NCBI GenBank assembly: GCA_012965455.1
Contig: DTSG01000564.1
Coordinates: forward strand, 3,738 to 21,097
Length of the DNA: 17,360 nt
Direction: 5' to 3'
DNA from: Planctomycetaceae bacterium
GTDB taxonomy: Bacteria; Planctomycetota; Planctomycetia; Pirellulales; Pirellulaceae
Within the stretch, counting starts at the first letter, position 1. Each line of letters starts with the position of its first letter. Position numbers and translations under genes: made by a program. Positions 15,593 through 17,360 of this stretch are shown here, piece after piece. Under the pieces are notes generated by a model. That model was not told the origin of the DNA, ran no database searches, and saw nothing but the letters and a program-made list of their open reading frames with translations.

Positions 15593-16921
15593 ATGGCTTG
15601 TCAATCACAGCAACATTGGAATCGCCGGACACTGTTAACCGCTGGTTTGCAGGCAGGTGTTACCGCAGCGGCTGCGACTAGTATGTCCTGGTTGACGCCG
15701 CTAGCCACGAAACTGGCACACGCTCAAGAACGTGCACCCGATTCGCAGGCACCCGCTAAAAGCGTGATCCTGTTGTGGATGCAGGGGGGGCCGAGTCAAC
15801 GCGACACGTTTGATCCGAAGCCCCAAGCTAGCGAATTATATAGTGGAGGTGTAAAGTCTATTAAGACCTCGGCCCAGGATGTGAGAATTGCCGAGACGTT
15901 ACCATTGATGGCCGACCAGATGCATCACTTAAGCTTAGTGCGTAGCGTTGTTAGTCGCGAAGGTGACCACGCCCGCGGTGTTTACAATGTGAAAACAGGT
16001 TTTCGTCCTGACCCGACATTGGTGCACCCTTCGATAGGAGCGGTTATGTGTCATCAGTTGACGGATGACTTAGAGATTCCGCGGCATATTTCCATGCTCA
16101 CAACAAACACCCCCGCGCGGGGAGGTTACCTCGGTGATACGTTTGATGCGTTTCAAGTTGGCGACCCGCAGCAACCTGTGCCAGATGTTACGGCTCGCGT
16201 GGACACGGAACGCGACGAGAAACGCCGCTCCGACTTATTTTCCGTGGTTGAGAAGGAGTTTGCTCGCGGTCGCTTGCGGAACCTGGATGAGAAAAAAACG
16301 CTCCACCAACTGTCGATGAAAAGAGCGGTCCGCATGATGGCTTCAAAACAGCTCGAAGCTTTTTCATTGAAAGATGTACCGCAAACAAAAAAAGATCGCT
16401 TCGGAGACACTTCGTTCGGTCGCGCTTGTCTGGCTGCTACTCAATTGATTCAAGTGGGAGTGCGATGTGTGGAAATTACGCTTGGCGGTTGGGATAGCCA
16501 TATAAATAATACCCCGGCCCAAGCGAGTCGCACAAAAATTATGGATGCGGCGATGTCTTCGATGCTCGCGGAGCTTGACGAAACCGGTTTGTTGGAAAGT
16601 ACGATTGTGGTGTGGGGTGGTGAATTTGGTCGAACGCCTTGGCTCAACAGCACCAATGGCCGTGACCATTGGCCGCATGGATTCACTATCGCCCTGGGTG
16701 GTGGCGGGATCCAGGGGGGACGCGTAATAGGCGAAACAAACCCAGAGCCGGATCGCGATGCGAAAGATGAAACCGCCGATGTCGTGGATCCGCATGCAGT
16801 CGAAGATATTCACGCGACCGTTTATAAGGCACTCGGGATCGACTACGAACAGGAAATGATGACACCCGTTGGACGGCCGATGATTGTCGCTCAAGGCAAT
16901 GCAATCAAAGAATTGTTTTAA
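15593..16921 (+). CDS. DUF1501 protein, Tat-exported, alkaline-phosphatase-like fold
   Basis: The 442-residue protein has an N-terminal twin-arginine leader (NRRTLLTAGL, Arg11-Arg12, then an Ala-rich hydrophobic stretch) ending near LAHAQ (about 45), indicating folded export. Family motifs follow: GGPSQRDTFDPKP (65-77), GGWDSH (298-303), GGEFGRTP (342-349), GRDHWP (356-361) and HATVYKALGID (407-417). DUF1501 proteins are related to the sulfatase/alkaline phosphatase superfamily. The His and Asp residues in these motifs may bind metal, but no reaction is established. It is downstream of and very probably cotranscribed with the DUF1549/DUF1553 gene, the usual planctomycete pairing. GAGAAG lies about 7 nt before the ATG. 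Confidence 0.92.
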   Translation: MACQSQQHWNRRTLLTAGLQAGVTAAAATSMSWLTPLATKLAHAQERAPDSQAPAKSVILLWMQGGPSQRDTFDPKPQASELYSGGVKSIKTSAQDVRIAETLPLMADQMHHLSLVRSVVSREGDHARGVYNVKTGFRPDPTLVHPSIGAVMCHQLTDDLEIPRHISMLTTNTPARGGYLGDTFDAFQVGDPQQPVPDVTARVDTERDEKRRSDLFSVVEKEFARGRLRNLDEKKTLHQLSMKRAVRMMASKQLEAFSLKDVPQTKKDRFGDTSFGRACLAATQLIQVGVRCVEITLGGWDSHINNTPAQASRTKIMDAAMSSMLAELDETGLLESTIVVWGGEFGRTPWLNSTNGRDHWPHGFTIALGGGGIQGGRVIGETNPEPDRDAKDETADVVDPHAVEDIHATVYKALGIDYEQEMMTPVGRPMIVAQGNAIKELF

Positions 16922-16961
16922 TGACAGTCGACGGGTGACCGATGATATAGGTATCTATCAA

Positions 16962-16989
16962 AGTGGCGAGTATTTATACTAAGGCCACT
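16962..16989. repeat. Interrupted inverted repeat after DUF1501 gene
   Basis: AGTGGC (16962-16967) pairs with GCCACT (16984-16989), and AGTAT (16969-16973) pairs with ATACT (16976-16980) inside it, separated by small unpaired bases. It lies 40 bp after the DUF1501 stop codon. No T-run follows, so it may end or stabilise the upstream transcript, but classic termination is not shown. Confidence 0.35.
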
Positions 16990-17036
16990 CGAAATGAACC
17001 GCGGTGATTCGCAAGCGTATTTAAAGAATGACAATT

Positions 17037-17360
17037 ATGACCATCATGTTTCGCTGTTTGATGTGTGGAGAAAACCTCACGGTTGACGATGCGCAAAGTG
17101 GTGAGCAAACGGAATGTTCCAAGTGCGGTGCCGAAGTCTTGGTGCCGGCGGCATCTGCCAGTAGCAGTGCGCCCGTTATACGCCGTGGAGTTTCGGCGGT
17201 GGGGGTTCGTTCATCGTCCGCGAAGTCAGTGTTTCGCAATAAACGTAAAGCACAAAACCGCGCGGAAGCAGCCGGTGAAGAATTTGATGGAGGCGATTTT
17301 GAAGGCCGGTCGCTAGGGAAAGTGCTCATTGGTATTGTCGTCAGTGTAATTGTTATCTTC
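17037..17360 (+). CDS. Zinc-ribbon protein with membrane segment, partial (right edge)
   Basis: The frame stays open to the window end. It begins with a zinc ribbon: CLMC, 16 residues, then CSKC, four Cys that would bind one zinc. A low-complexity Ser/Ala region and a charged stretch (KSVFRNKRKAQNRAEAAGEEFDGGD) follow, then a hydrophobic segment (KVLIGIVVSVIVIF) that looks like the start of a membrane helix at the cut. Three in-frame ATGs lie at 17028, 17037 and 17046; 17037 is chosen for its 10-nt spacing from AAAG. Proteins of this layout are common in planctomycetes with unknown function. It follows the DUF1501 gene after 115 bp. Confidence 0.7.
   Translation, partial: MTIMFRCLMCGENLTVDDAQSGEQTECSKCGAEVLVPAASASSSAPVIRRGVSAVGVRSSSAKSVFRNKRKAQNRAEAAGEEFDGGDFEGRSLGKVLIGIVVSVIVIF

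Noticed and set aside
16364..16894. 176-codon minus-strand frame opposite the DUF1501 gene
   Set aside because: It lies entirely antisense to a gene with clear family motifs and has no recognisable domain.
3291..17009. GTGATTC as a shared regulatory motif
   Set aside because: It also occurs inside coding regions (for example near 3291, 3677 and 9251) at a rate too high for a regulon signal; only the palindromic arrangement at 6199-6223 is kept.
1..17360. CRISPR arrays, insertion sequences, tRNAs or prophage genes
   Set aside because: No regularly spaced repeats, transposase-like proteins, T-loop patterns or phage genes were seen.

Overview
The window most likely comes from a planctomycete, probably of the Pirellulaceae kind. 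Several things point there: a DUF1549/DUF1553 protein followed by a Tat-exported DUF1501 protein, a Rho_N-like plus DUF4912 protein, a membrane-anchored Ser/Thr kinase with a repeat-rich sensor half, and F-type ATP synthase subunits with long periplasmic or acidic additions. Base composition is moderate and looks even across the window. I see no insertion sequence, CRISPR array, tRNA or rRNA. This is a chromosomal housekeeping segment with some lineage-specific genes.

Left third (1-6166, all minus strand): an F1Fo ATP synthase operon. In transcription order it holds a 2-TM AtpZ-like protein, a 4-TM I-chain-like protein, atpB (a), atpF (b), atpH (delta), atpA (alpha) and atpG (gamma, cut by the left edge). 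atpD and atpC presumably follow outside the window. The oddest point is that no atpE (c subunit) lies between atpB and atpF. The spacer is only 121 bp, and no c-subunit reading frame occurs anywhere in the window. The b, a and alpha subunits also carry unusual His-rich or acidic segments.

Noncoding stretch 6167-7046 (about 880 bp): near the start of the atp operon are two strong palindromes (6199-6223 and 6339-6359). A GC-rich hairpin lies at 6574-6592. A cluster of mutually compatible hairpins (6729-6970) lies upstream of the DUF4912 gene and could be a structured 5' leader or a separate small RNA.

Middle (7047-10927): a plus-strand Rho_N-like/DUF4912 gene, then larE (ATP-dependent sulfur insertase family) without larB or larC beside it. 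A Ser/Thr protein kinase gene converges on larE with 8 bp between the stop codons. A 13-codon reading frame with a good ribosome binding site and adjacent Cys codons overlaps the larE start.

Right third (10928-17360): an unrecognised 6-TM protein (plus), a minus-strand pair (multi-TM protein, then a small DUF4190-like protein), then a plus-strand pair encoding DUF1549/DUF1553 and DUF1501 secreted proteins. The right edge cuts a gene for a zinc-ribbon protein with a membrane segment. The DUF1549/1553-DUF1501 pair is a hallmark planctomycete arrangement; the cognate substrate is unknown.
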